Positions 1-6,351 of a stretch of DNA of 6,351 nucleotides are shown piece after piece (positions within the stretch are counted from its first letter, which is position 1; every line of letters begins with the position of its first letter). Made by a program: the position numbers and the translations under genes. The notes below the pieces were generated by a model. That model saw only the letters and a list, made by a program, of their open reading frames with translations, searched no databases and was not told where the DNA came from. Origin of the DNA: an uncultured Marmoricola sp. (GTDB taxonomy: Bacteria; Actinomycetota; Actinomycetes; Propionibacteriales; Nocardioidaceae); contig CALMMO010000427.1 of NCBI GenBank assembly GCA_937868455.1, forward strand, positions 1 through 6,351. The letters run 5' to 3'.

Positions 1-893
1 AAGGGGCTCAAGACCGTGCGCGCCTCGATGCGACGAGGCATCGCTGCCTGTGCATGCAGGTACGCCGGGCGCTTCCATCCCTCGACCCTGGCCGGGATGA
101 GTTCTCCTGCGGCCACGAGTTCGTCTATGGCCGTCTTAGTCGCAGCCATCCCTGCTTTGGGCTGGAGCCGCATTCGGTAATAGTCGGCCAGGCAGTTGGC
201 AGAGGCGATGCCATGGGATCGCGCGGCACGCCGTACCAACTCAAGGGCTGCATCAGCCGGAGTCACGGTCGGCATGGACAGAACATGAGCAGGCAGCACC
301 CGCTCGGGAATGTCATAGAAGGGCTCGAACTGGGTGGTGCGCCCGGCCATGGCGAGATCACCCACCATGTAGAGGTAGTCCAAGACCTTGCGTGTGGCTG
401 ACCAGTTCCACCCCCAATGCTCTTTCGAGCGTGGGCCGGTGCTGAATTCGGTTTCCAGATCCCGAGCGGTCACAGCACCACGGTCAACTACAGCGCTATG
501 GATGGCCTTGACCAACTCCGGGTGCTCGAGGGCGAACCCCCACCATTTGGGGGCATTGGCTCGATATTCAGCCATCCGGTGCTGCATCACCGGCCACAAA
601 TCCACTGGCATGAGCGCCTGCACATGAGCCCAGTACTCCACGAGTCGGCGCGGCGAGCCCTCGTTTGCCCGCTTGAGCAACGACACGTCATAGCCACCCA
701 TCCGCGCGAATAGCGGCATGTAGTGCGCGCGCTGCAACACATTGACCGAGTCGACTTGCAACACACCGGTGCGCTGCACAGCGCGAGTCAAGGTGCGCAT
801 GGTCGGCGGATCATGGCGAGGAGCACGAAACCCCTGGGCGGCCAATGTGATCCGACGAGCCTGGGCCTTGCTCAGGTGCACCGTGGTCTTCAC
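1..893 (-). CDS. YcaQ-like winged-helix DNA glycosylase (3' end outside window)
   Basis: This reading frame was translated by hand from the minus strand. It runs without a stop from a GTG at 893-891 to the left edge, giving 297 complete codons; the family is usually about 400 residues, so roughly the last quarter is missing. It resembles the HTH_42 / YcaQ (AlkX, AlkZ) family, whose members unhook interstrand crosslinks and remove bulky alkylated bases. Visible family signatures are LQVDSVNVLQRAH (residues 45-57), containing the Q-x-D catalytic signature (Gln46, Asp48), then the LFARMGGYD stretch (61-69), WGWNWS (160-165) in a winged-helix segment, and FYDIPERVLP (192-201). The GTG overlaps the upstream regulator's TGA as GTGA, and only a weak Shine-Dalgarno (GGTGGA, 9 bases upstream) is present, so coupled translation is likely. 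Family membership is confident; the substrate is inferred from the family. Confidence 0.88.
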   Translation of the reverse strand, partial: MKTTVHLSKAQARRITLAAQGFRAPRHDPPTMRTLTRAVQRTGVLQVDSVNVLQRAHYMPLFARMGGYDVSLLKRANEGSPRRLVEYWAHVQALMPVDLWPVMQHRMAEYRANAPKWWGFALEHPELVKAIHSAVVDRGAVTARDLETEFSTGPRSKEHWGWNWSATRKVLDYLYMVGDLAMAGRTTQFEPFYDIPERVLPAHVLSMPTVTPADAALELVRRAARSHGIASANCLADYYRMRLQPKAGMAATKTAIDELVAAGELIPARVEGWKRPAYLHAQAAMPRRIEARTVLSP

Positions 894-1531
894 GAGGGCA
901 ATTCCACCAGCTTTTGCCTCACCGCATAGAGCACCGCTTCCATGCGCGAATGGAGCCTCAATTTCTCCAAGATGTTTCGCACATGGTTCTTGACCGTGTT
1001 TTCGCTGATGAACAGGTCGCGCGCAATGTCGCGGTTGGCTCGTCCCGTTGCCACGAGGCGAAGGACCTGCATCTCGCGATCGGTCAGTTGCGGCAGTGCG
1101 GGGCTTGGTTCCGCTTGAGACTGCTCAAGCATCGTGATGGCCACAGCTGCGCTGAATAACGACTGGCCGTTGGCGACGACATTGACGGCATCGATCACCT
1201 CGCGCACCGAACTGTCTTTAAGCAGATAGCCAGACGCGCCAGCCCTCACTGAGGCGATGAGGTCGGCCTCGGCACCGCTGTCGCTCAACATCAGCACCCG
1301 GACATTCGGCAGCGCCTCTTTGACTCGCGCGCACACCTCAAACCCAGTCAACACCGGCAAATCGGTGTCCATCAGGAGTACGTCGGGCAAGCACAGTTGC
1401 GCCTGCTCAAAGGCACCGAGTCCATCAGTTGCCTGTCCAACAACTGCAACCTCTGGCTCCAGCAGGCCGGCTAGCCCCCGGTGAAATAACTCCCGCCGGT
1501 CGGCTAGCACAACCCGCACTAGATGAGACAA
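890..1531 (-). CDS. NarL/LuxR-family response regulator, apparently orphan
   Basis: A 213-residue cytoplasmic transcription factor of normal length. The receiver domain (about residues 5-120) has phosphoacceptor Asp55 in LLMDTDLP, Ser83 at the switch position and Lys105 in GYLLKD. A linker follows, then a LuxR-type HTH (about 147-208) with LTDREMQVLRLVATG and the recognition helix region SENTVKNHVRNILEKL. The acidic pocket reads A-D-R-R (Asp11, Arg12, Arg13), where the family usually has A-D-D-H, so Mg2+ binding and phosphorylation may be altered. No histidine kinase gene adjoins it; MtrB in the same block normally pairs with MtrA. The start is TTG, 3 bases after the hpf stop, with no visible Shine-Dalgarno; an alternative GTG at residue 5 also lacks one. 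Re-initiation after hpf is therefore likely. Its stop overlaps the next gene's start. Target genes cannot be inferred. Confidence 0.93.
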   Translation of the reverse strand: MSHLVRVVLADRRELFHRGLAGLLEPEVAVVGQATDGLGAFEQAQLCLPDVLLMDTDLPVLTGFEVCARVKEALPNVRVLMLSDSGAEADLIASVRAGASGYLLKDSSVREVIDAVNVVANGQSLFSAAVAITMLEQSQAEPSPALPQLTDREMQVLRLVATGRANRDIARDLFISENTVKNHVRNILEKLRLHSRMEAVLYAVRQKLVELPS

Positions 1532-1534
1532 CTG

Positions 1535-2143
1535 TTAAGGAAGGTCAAGTGAGATGACGCCGTAGTCGTAGCCCTTGCGTCGGTAGAGCACGCTGGGCCG
1601 ACTGGAGTCCTTGTCGACGAACAAGTAGAAGTCGTGACCGACAAGTTCCATCTCATAAAGCGCCTGATCAACACTGATCGGAGATGCCTCGAAGCTCTTC
1701 TCCCTCACCACGAGCGGACCATCGCCAGTGACGGTGATCGGGCCAGTCTGGCGAGTCAAGGGCTCCTCTGGCTCGGGGGTGAGATCGGGAGCCGATGTGC
1801 GCGTGAGCGCGTGATGGACCGACTCTGGAGATCGGCTCCCCTTACCAACTTTGCGGCGATCAGCGGCCCGACGCATTTGGGCACTCATCTTGTCTAGGGC
1901 CAAATCAAGGGCGGCCATCTTGTCCTCAGCGCTGGCCTCGGCTCTCACAACCGGGCCGCGCGACTTAGCAGTGAGTTCGACCCGGATCGCGCGGTCGGGC
2001 TGCCGGTTCGTCATCTTTTCGACTTTGACTTCCAGGCGGATCAGTCGCTGATCGTGTTTCTCAAGGCGGGCTATCTTGTCGGCGACGTGCTCTTTGAAAC
2101 CTTCGGAGACCTCAACGTGTCGACCGCTGACTACAACGTCCAC
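1535..2143 (-). CDS. hpf: Long-form ribosome hibernation promoting factor
   Basis: A 202-residue protein that, by family knowledge, binds the 30S decoding region during stationary phase or stress and drives pairing of 70S ribosomes into inactive 100S dimers. The N-terminal S30AE/sigma-54-modulation domain covers about residues 1-105 and begins DVVVSGRHVEVSEGFKEHV. A basic, then acidic and proline-rich linker follows (about 106-142). The C-terminal dimerisation domain (about 145-200) contains VVREKSFEASPISVDQAL, then HDFYLFVD and VLYRRKGYDYGVISL, which marks the long form able to form 100S dimers alone. The start chosen is GTG at 2143-2141, since GGAGG lies 6 bases upstream and this gives the family's usual N-terminus. 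A longer frame from a GTG at 2206 would add 21 unconserved residues and overlap comF. It lies 49 bases after comF and 3 bases before the regulator. Confidence 0.96.
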   Translation of the reverse strand: MDVVVSGRHVEVSEGFKEHVADKIARLEKHDQRLIRLEVKVEKMTNRQPDRAIRVELTAKSRGPVVRAEASAEDKMAALDLALDKMSAQMRRAADRRKVGKGSRSPESVHHALTRTSAPDLTPEPEEPLTRQTGPITVTGDGPLVVREKSFEASPISVDQALYEMELVGHDFYLFVDKDSSRPSVLYRRKGYDYGVISLDLP

Positions 2144-2149
2144 TCCACA

Positions 2150-2154
2150 CCTCC
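2150..2154 (-). promoter_or_regulatory. Shine-Dalgarno of hpf
   Basis: GGAGG on the minus strand, 6 bases before the GTG at 2143-2141. It is the strongest ribosome binding site seen in the right place in the downstream half of the block, and it decides the hpf start in favour of this GTG over the in-frame GTG at 2206. Confidence 0.8.
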
Positions 2155-2192
2155 ATGCCCAAGACTTGCGCCGCAGCGCCTTGGCGTTGAAC

Positions 2193-2882
2193 CTAGCCCG
2201 CTGCACCCCGAAGCGGTAGCACTCGTCTCGTCGCGGCGATGCACGAAATCGCGGCGACGGGCACTCCGGCCGCTGCCAAGGCGCGTTGGGCCTCGGCCGC
2301 GGTTGCCCCTGTGGTCATCACGTCATCGCAGATAACCACCGAGATCGGCCCGAGTCGTCGCAGTTGTCGAACCCCACTTGGTCGGGTGGCCATCGACATG
2401 GCCAGGTTGGCTTGACGCGCTTGCCAGCCCAGAGCTGCCTGGTCTTGGGGCGCTCGGAATTGCCGCAGCGCTCGCACCACCACACTAGGTCGACCAAGGC
2501 TCGCCTGGGCGCGCCGTACGACGGCAAGGAGGGGGTCATGACCGCGGCGCACCACGGTCATCCACCGCGAAGGCACCGGCACCAACACGACCTGGGCATC
2601 TGCGCGCAGGTCGTGATGGCGAATCGAGATGGCCAGTAACTCGCCCAAGGTCGAGGTGAGCGAGTAGGCATTGCGCTCCTTGTGAGCCACGATCATCGCC
2701 TTGAGGGCTCCGTTGTAGTCACCCACTGCGCTGGCCCTCACCAGACCTGGAGGGGGTGGCTGGGGCGTGACAGCATGAGCCGTGCGGGGCAACGCGGCGT
2801 CACACTCCGCACACAGCAACCGACCCGCAGACGCGCAGCCCAGACATCGGCTGCCAAAGCCGAGATCAAGCAAGGAGTCCAC
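2193..2882 (-). CDS. ComF-family phosphoribosyltransferase
   Basis: A 229-residue protein with the two parts of the ComF / GntX family. An N-terminal Cys4 zinc-ribbon-like segment has Cys13 and Cys16 (CLGC), then Cys24 and Cys27 (CAEC). The type I phosphoribosyltransferase domain contains the family's AHKER motif (residues 66-70), VPVPS (101-105) and the PRPP-binding loop VVICDDVMTTGAT (182-194), with the acidic pair Asp186-Asp187. ComF proteins are linked to DNA uptake in naturally competent bacteria, but most actinobacterial members have no proven role, and no other competence gene is visible here. The start chosen is GTG at 2882-2880, 76 bases after lpqB, because it places the zinc segment near the N-terminus as is usual. 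No clear Shine-Dalgarno precedes it. The same frame is open back to a TTG at 3008 inside lpqB, but that extension looks non-coding. Substrate is unknown. Confidence 0.9.
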   Translation of the reverse strand: MDSLLDLGFGSRCLGCASAGRLLCAECDAALPRTAHAVTPQPPPPGLVRASAVGDYNGALKAMIVAHKERNAYSLTSTLGELLAISIRHHDLRADAQVVLVPVPSRWMTVVRRGHDPLLAVVRRAQASLGRPSVVVRALRQFRAPQDQAALGWQARQANLAMSMATRPSGVRQLRRLGPISVVICDDVMTTGATAAEAQRALAAAGVPVAAISCIAATRRVLPLRGAAG

Positions 2883-2958
2883 GCGATAACTGTGCGCGGG
2901 AGATCGGTGCGCGCCAAGGTGCCGTCTGGTCGCCTGTGGAAAACTCCGGGGCGCTGAG
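2883..2958 (-). other. lpqB-comF intergenic gap, no convincing signal
   Basis: This 76-base gap is the largest in the window. It shows no hairpin followed by a T-run, so lpqB and comF are probably co-transcribed. It holds a 5-bp GC inverted repeat (2894-2898 with 2910-2914) and a 7-base direct repeat GTGCGCG (plus-strand 2892-2898 and 2907-2913). Both are too weak to call. No clear -10/-35 pair was recognised. Confidence 0.4.
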
Positions 2959-4725
2959 CTAGCCCACGAAAGAGAGCGTGGAGAACTTCGCTTCCAACCC
3001 AGTGTCAATCCAGCGCCCAGACGGGGTCAGTTCCAAGGTCGCGCGGGTGCGAGTGAGCAGCCGCACGACCGCTGGCGCGCCGGGCACGGATGAGGCCGAG
3101 ACAGCCAAGGCAAGGGCGCGACCCATCACTTGATCTGGCTGCACCTGACTAGCCGATCCGGGTGATCCATCTGAGGGGGTCAAGACCACTCGGGTATCGC
3201 CGGTCTCGGTAAGGCCCATCACGGCGAGATCGTTGGGTGAGGTGAATGCGATGCCAGTCAAGGAGCGCAATTCACTCACCGGGCCCGGGTAGACCCTGGC
3301 CACTCCCACCCGCGTCACGCTGCCGTCAGCGCCCCGGAACACCTCAGAAACGGCGACCCGTGGCAATTGAGAGCGCTTGCTGCGGTTGACAGCGCACGCC
3401 AACAACGAGCCGTCTGGACTCATGGCGCACTGAGACACGTCGGTGCCGGTGATGCCTGGCGCGGACTGCACCGAACTGGTCGCCACAGCCCCTCGGGCAT
3501 CAACCAGCACCAATCGGGCGCCAGCTGGTGTGCGATCGATCAACCAGGTGAAACCGTGCCGATCGATGATCGGTTTGAGTACCTTGGTGCCGGTGTAAAC
3601 CCGACGTACTTCGCTGGACTTGCCGCGTCCGCGTGGCCCAACCAACACTTGCCGGCCGTTGCTACCAACTGCGGCCACCTGCGAGCCGTCGATGCTCAGC
3701 CCGATGCTGCTAATCGAAAACCCTGACTTGCCAAAGGGTCCTGAGTCGGGAGTAATGAGTTGGTCTGCCATGCTCACCAACCGCCCCTGCCGGAGCCCGA
3801 AGAACTCATTGCTGCCTGGGACCAGGGGCGAGAAACGTCCGGGCTGAGTCAAGGAAATTTCGCGTGCCCCCGTTGGTAATGGCAGCGTCTCGTCGTCCAC
3901 ACTCACACTCATCCGGGTAATCCCGGGGATCTGGCGCAAGGTCCAGGCCAACTGAGCAACCCCGCGGCTGAGTGCCTGCGGCGACAACTTGCGTACGTTG
4001 GCACTCAACGGCACTTGCGCCGTGCCATTACTGCCCACCAAGACCGAAAGCCCCAAGGTGGTCTGTGGTTCGAATTCGCTGTGGGCGACCCCGATCAGTC
4101 GAGGCGACGGTCCACCCAACAACGAGCGGACCAGGCTGGAGGGGGCATCGCTGCCGCGGGGCACGTACACCCGATCTGGCACCAGCATGTGGGCACTGGG
4201 GTCGAGGAAATAGAGGTTGTAGGGCTCGTAACGAGCAGTGAAATCGCTGAGGGGCAGCAGCAGAGCATTGGGCGGATTGGTGATGCGCCATTGGTTGCGT
4301 TCGCGTTTGAGCGCCAGGCTAAACACGTTGGTGCCGTCAGTGACTGGGCCGACCCAGCCACCGCGCGAGTCAAGAAGTGAGGCATTGACTAGCCGCACGT
4401 TGACGCTGCTGGCCAGGGCATCGACGCCTTTGGCTTGGTAGAGCATGGTGGCCTGGTCAGGCTTCCAGTTCAGCCGCGCCACTCGCGCCAAGAACCGGCG
4501 CGCGGTCGAGGTACTTGATGGATTGGCCTGCATCGCCACCAAGAAGCCGTTGACGATCTCTTCTGGGGAGGCGTCTCGGGCCGGACCAGGGGGAGTAAAC
4601 AGCGCAATCGTGTCTTCTTCGACGCCACCTTGCTTGTCGACTGGGAAGACGCCTCCGCTTTCGGGAAGGCTGGCACACCCGGTGAGCACGATGAGCGCCA
4701 CCATCACGCTCCACAACCGCCTCAT
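2959..4725 (-). CDS. lpqB: Lipoprotein LpqB, MtrB-associated, GerMN domain
   Basis: A 588-residue exported lipoprotein, the expected length for LpqB. The N-terminus has a basic start (MRR), a hydrophobic core and a lipobox LTGC with the lipidated Cys17, so the mature protein is anchored on the outer face of the membrane. A family N-terminal region follows (PEEIVNGFLVAM at 54-65, ARRFL at 75-79), then a GerMN (sporulation/germination) domain at about 195-285 with SLVRSLLGGPS and the QIPGITRMSVSVDDETL segment. The C-terminal half (about 300-588) has repeats such as GSNGRQVLVGPRG and SPDGSLLACAVN, consistent with the LpqB beta-propeller. In mycobacteria LpqB acts with MtrB and modulates MtrAB signalling and envelope homeostasis. 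Its ATG overlaps the mtrB TGA as ATGA, and GAGGTG lies 5 bases upstream, so start and coupling are both well supported. Confidence 0.96.
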   Translation of the reverse strand: MRRLWSVMVALIVLTGCASLPESGGVFPVDKQGGVEEDTIALFTPPGPARDASPEEIVNGFLVAMQANPSSTSTARRFLARVARLNWKPDQATMLYQAKGVDALASSVNVRLVNASLLDSRGGWVGPVTDGTNVFSLALKRERNQWRITNPPNALLLPLSDFTARYEPYNLYFLDPSAHMLVPDRVYVPRGSDAPSSLVRSLLGGPSPRLIGVAHSEFEPQTTLGLSVLVGSNGTAQVPLSANVRKLSPQALSRGVAQLAWTLRQIPGITRMSVSVDDETLPLPTGAREISLTQPGRFSPLVPGSNEFFGLRQGRLVSMADQLITPDSGPFGKSGFSISSIGLSIDGSQVAAVGSNGRQVLVGPRGRGKSSEVRRVYTGTKVLKPIIDRHGFTWLIDRTPAGARLVLVDARGAVATSSVQSAPGITGTDVSQCAMSPDGSLLACAVNRSKRSQLPRVAVSEVFRGADGSVTRVGVARVYPGPVSELRSLTGIAFTSPNDLAVMGLTETGDTRVVLTPSDGSPGSASQVQPDQVMGRALALAVSASSVPGAPAVVRLLTRTRATLELTPSGRWIDTGLEAKFSTLSFVG

Positions 4726-6351
4726 GGCGTCACCTCAGGGGCTAGCGGCAGCGGACTGTGTGTCACGGGTTCGCCAATCTTGCGAGGCAGGGTCAATCTA
4801 AAGTGTGCCCCTTCGCCAAGTGCGCCCCATGCCTGCAAAGTGCCTCCGTGCAACCGGGCATCCTCCAGGGCGATGGACAGCCCTAGGCCGGTGCCACCCG
4901 ATGTGCGTGCTCGAGCAGGGTCGGCTCGCCAGAAGCGGTTGAACACCATCGCCGAAGCACCGGGGGCCAGCCCAACGCCATAGTCGCGCACACCTAGCGC
5001 TGCGGCATGCTCGTCACCGGCCACCGTGATCTCAATATCGCGGCCTTCGGCGTGGTCGATAGCGTTGGTCACCAGATTGCGAACAATGCGCTCAACTCGG
5101 CGTACGTCGGCCTCTGCCAGCACTCGCACTGATGGCATCAGTCGTACCGTGACCCCACGCTTGTCAGCCAAGGGCTGGGTGTTCGCTATCACCGAGCGAG
5201 CCACCTCAGTCAAATCAACATCGTCGGTTTCTAGCCCCGCCGCCCCCGCATCGAATCTGCTGATCTCCAACAAGTCCGCCAACAACCCCTCAAACCTGTT
5301 GAGTTCGGCCTGCAGCAGCTCCGCTGCGCGCGCGGCTACCGGTTCAAAGTCCTCGCGTGCGTCGTGGAGCACGTCACCGGCCATGCGCACGGTCGTCAAA
5401 GGTGTGCGCAGTTCGTGGGAGACATCGGAGACGAACTGTCGCTGCACTCGGGAGAGTTCCTCAAGTTGGCGAATCTGCTTTTGCAGCGCGTCGGCCATCT
5501 GGTTCACCGAGGCAGAGAGTCGGGCGATGTCGTCGACACCTTTGACCTTGACGCGTTCTTCGAGGCGCCCCGATGAAATTCGCTCCGCCACTCGACGCAC
5601 GATCTGGATCGGTGCCACGACTTGACGAGTTACCAGCCAGGTCAGCAACGCAACCAAGAGCACCAACAGCGCACCCGCAGCCAAGAGCGCCGATCTCACC
5701 AGCGAGAGGGTCTTGGCTTCGCCGTCCATCGGGAACAAGAAGTACGTCGCATAGGTGCCACCGTCGCTTGGCAACACAATGCGGTTGCCGACAGCCACGC
5801 CCGCGACGTCAGCGCGATCGATGTAGTTGATCTTGGTGTAGGTCCACGAGGCACCCTCGCTGCGTTCCACAGCACGCTGCAGAGACGCCGGCACACTGCT
5901 GGCGGAGACTCCTGGGCTGGTGCGCAAACCGATGCCACCCGTCGGCGCGCCAGCCGCACCTTTGATCGGGCCGATCACCACGACTTCGAATCCACGCACC
6001 TTGCTGCGCACGACCATGCTGTCGACAAGTTGGGCCAGTTGGGCACCAGGATCGAAGTTTGAGGCACCCGCTTGGCGCAAGCGCTCATCGGCCACTGCCT
6101 TCTCGGTGCTGGCTTCAGCCACTGCCGCTTTAGCACGGTTAGCCACGAGGCCATCAGTGATCTGGTCGATCAACTGCAACCCGATGAAGCCGGTAACCAC
6201 TGCCGAGAGGGCAATAACTGAGACGACCACTCGAAACTGGATCGAGCGGCGCCACAAACGCAGCGGGCGCGCAATCAGAGTGCGAGCCGCAACCGCAAGT
6301 TTGCGCAGGCTGTTCTGAAAAGGCTTGGCTCGAGAGACCTCCGTCTCACCA
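4722..6351 (-). CDS. mtrB: MtrB sensor histidine kinase (5' end probably outside window)
   Basis: A membrane histidine kinase of the MtrAB system, which in actinobacteria phosphorylates MtrA and controls cell-wall and division genes. Numbered from the in-window TTG at 6257-6255 (511 residues): first membrane segment about 9-29, extracytoplasmic sensor about 31-187, second membrane segment about 188-210, HAMP about 211-264, H-box SDVSHELRTPLTT with His281, N-box NLVTNAIDHA with Asn398, G1 box DYGVG (425-429) and G2 box GGTGLGLSI (454-462). The tail keeps the SPLPL motif (501-505), as in mycobacterial MtrB. Upstream of that TTG the frame stays open for 31 codons to the window edge, with no ATG, GTG or TTG. 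Mycobacterial MtrB also has a basic extension before the W-R-R-S stretch (about 40 residues, from memory). I therefore infer the real start is outside, with mtrA beyond it. TTG 6257 is the fallback start. Confidence 0.95.
   Translation of the reverse strand, partial: GETEVSRAKPFQNSLRKLAVAARTLIARPLRLWRRSIQFRVVVSVIALSAVVTGFIGLQLIDQITDGLVANRAKAAVAEASTEKAVADERLRQAGASNFDPGAQLAQLVDSMVVRSKVRGFEVVVIGPIKGAAGAPTGGIGLRTSPGVSASSVPASLQRAVERSEGASWTYTKINYIDRADVAGVAVGNRIVLPSDGGTYATYFLFPMDGEAKTLSLVRSALLAAGALLVLLVALLTWLVTRQVVAPIQIVRRVAERISSGRLEERVKVKGVDDIARLSASVNQMADALQKQIRQLEELSRVQRQFVSDVSHELRTPLTTVRMAGDVLHDAREDFEPVAARAAELLQAELNRFEGLLADLLEISRFDAGAAGLETDDVDLTEVARSVIANTQPLADKRGVTVRLMPSVRVLAEADVRRVERIVRNLVTNAIDHAEGRDIEITVAGDEHAAALGVRDYGVGLAPGASAMVFNRFWRADPARARTSGGTGLGLSIALEDARLHGGTLQAWGALGEGAHFRLTLPRKIGEPVTHSPLPLAPEVTP
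4731..4736 (-). promoter_or_regulatory. Shine-Dalgarno of lpqB inside mtrB
   Basis: GAGGTG on the minus strand, 5 bases before the lpqB ATG, lies within the last codons of mtrB (the Pro-Glu-Val-Thr end). With the ATGA overlap it supports both coupled and independent ribosome entry at lpqB. Confidence 0.7.

Noticed and set aside
469..477. A GTCACAGCA sequence resembling half of a mycobacterial MtrA binding motif
   Set aside because: It lies deep inside the glycosylase coding region with no paired repeat and no promoter context.
54..993. Several plus-strand open frames in the left 1 kb that could suggest small hypothetical genes
   Set aside because: The minus strand carries a continuous frame with YcaQ-family motifs across this stretch; the plus-strand frames overlap one another, lack domain likeness and are its shadows.
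2144..2206. A longer hpf starting at GTG 2206
   Set aside because: It would overlap comF, adds 21 unconserved residues, and ignores the GGAGG 6 bases before the GTG at 2143.
2894..2914. A 5-bp GC inverted repeat with an 11-base loop upstream of comF, considered as a terminator
   Set aside because: The stem is short, the loop long, and no T-run follows on the minus strand.
2935..2943. A DnaA-box-like 9-mer (minus strand TTTTCCACA) in the lpqB-comF gap
   Set aside because: It fits the relaxed consensus TTWTNCACA, but it is single, one such match in 6 kb is expected by chance at an appreciable rate, and nothing nearby looks like an origin.
2883..3008. An N-terminal extension of the ComF protein from a TTG inside lpqB
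   Set aside because: It would overlap lpqB by 50 bases, the added residues are Ser/Arg/Pro-rich without family likeness, and the GTG at 2882 places the zinc segment where the family has it.
5026..5625. A 199-codon open frame on the plus strand, opposite mtrB
   Set aside because: It is rich in Ser, Arg and Thr, has no recognisable domain, and lies exactly opposite the kinase HAMP, H-box and ATPase regions, whose motifs are intact. It is an antisense shadow of GC-rich coding sequence.
5622..6062. A 146-codon plus-strand open frame opposite the MtrB sensor domain
   Set aside because: Composition is rich in His, Arg and Gln, there is no family resemblance, and it sits opposite a well-supported gene.

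Overview
The window is a compact, single-strand gene block from a high-GC actinobacterium (Actinomycetota). The evidence is the gene content and order (mtrB, lpqB, comF-type, hpf), the GC-rich sequence (roughly 60% by eye), the heavy use of GTG and TTG starts, and the close match of the histidine kinase to mycobacterial MtrB. Species cannot be read from the sequence. Six genes, all on the minus strand, fill almost all of the window. Nothing here looks mobile, and there is no RNA gene, CRISPR array or gene-free stretch above 300 bases.

In transcription order (right to left): (1) mtrB, a membrane sensor histidine kinase whose reading frame is still open at the right edge, so its true start, and presumably mtrA, lie outside; (2) lpqB, a secreted lipoprotein with a GerMN domain, whose ATG overlaps the mtrB stop by four bases; (3) a ComF-family phosphoribosyltransferase after a 76-base gap; (4) long-form hpf, the ribosome hibernation factor, after a 49-base gap; (5) a NarL/LuxR-type response regulator beginning 3 bases after the hpf stop; (6) a YcaQ-like winged-helix DNA glycosylase, overlapping the regulator by four bases (GTGA) and running off the left edge.

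The first part is the conserved MtrAB-LpqB module, which links envelope state to cell-wall and division gene expression. LpqB is the lipoprotein partner of the kinase. The second part joins ribosome hibernation, an apparently orphan response regulator and a DNA-repair enzyme. Their 3-base gap and 4-base overlap suggest one message with coupled translation. No Rho-independent terminator was seen between any two genes, so the whole block could be one operon, though internal promoters before comF or hpf are possible.

This is largely a conserved housekeeping locus, not a novel system. The points most worth a second look are the altered acidic pocket of the response regulator (Asp-Arg-Arg where Asp-Asp-His is usual), its TTG start with no visible Shine-Dalgarno, and its tight coupling to both hpf and a YcaQ-type glycosylase that carries the Q-x-D catalytic signature.
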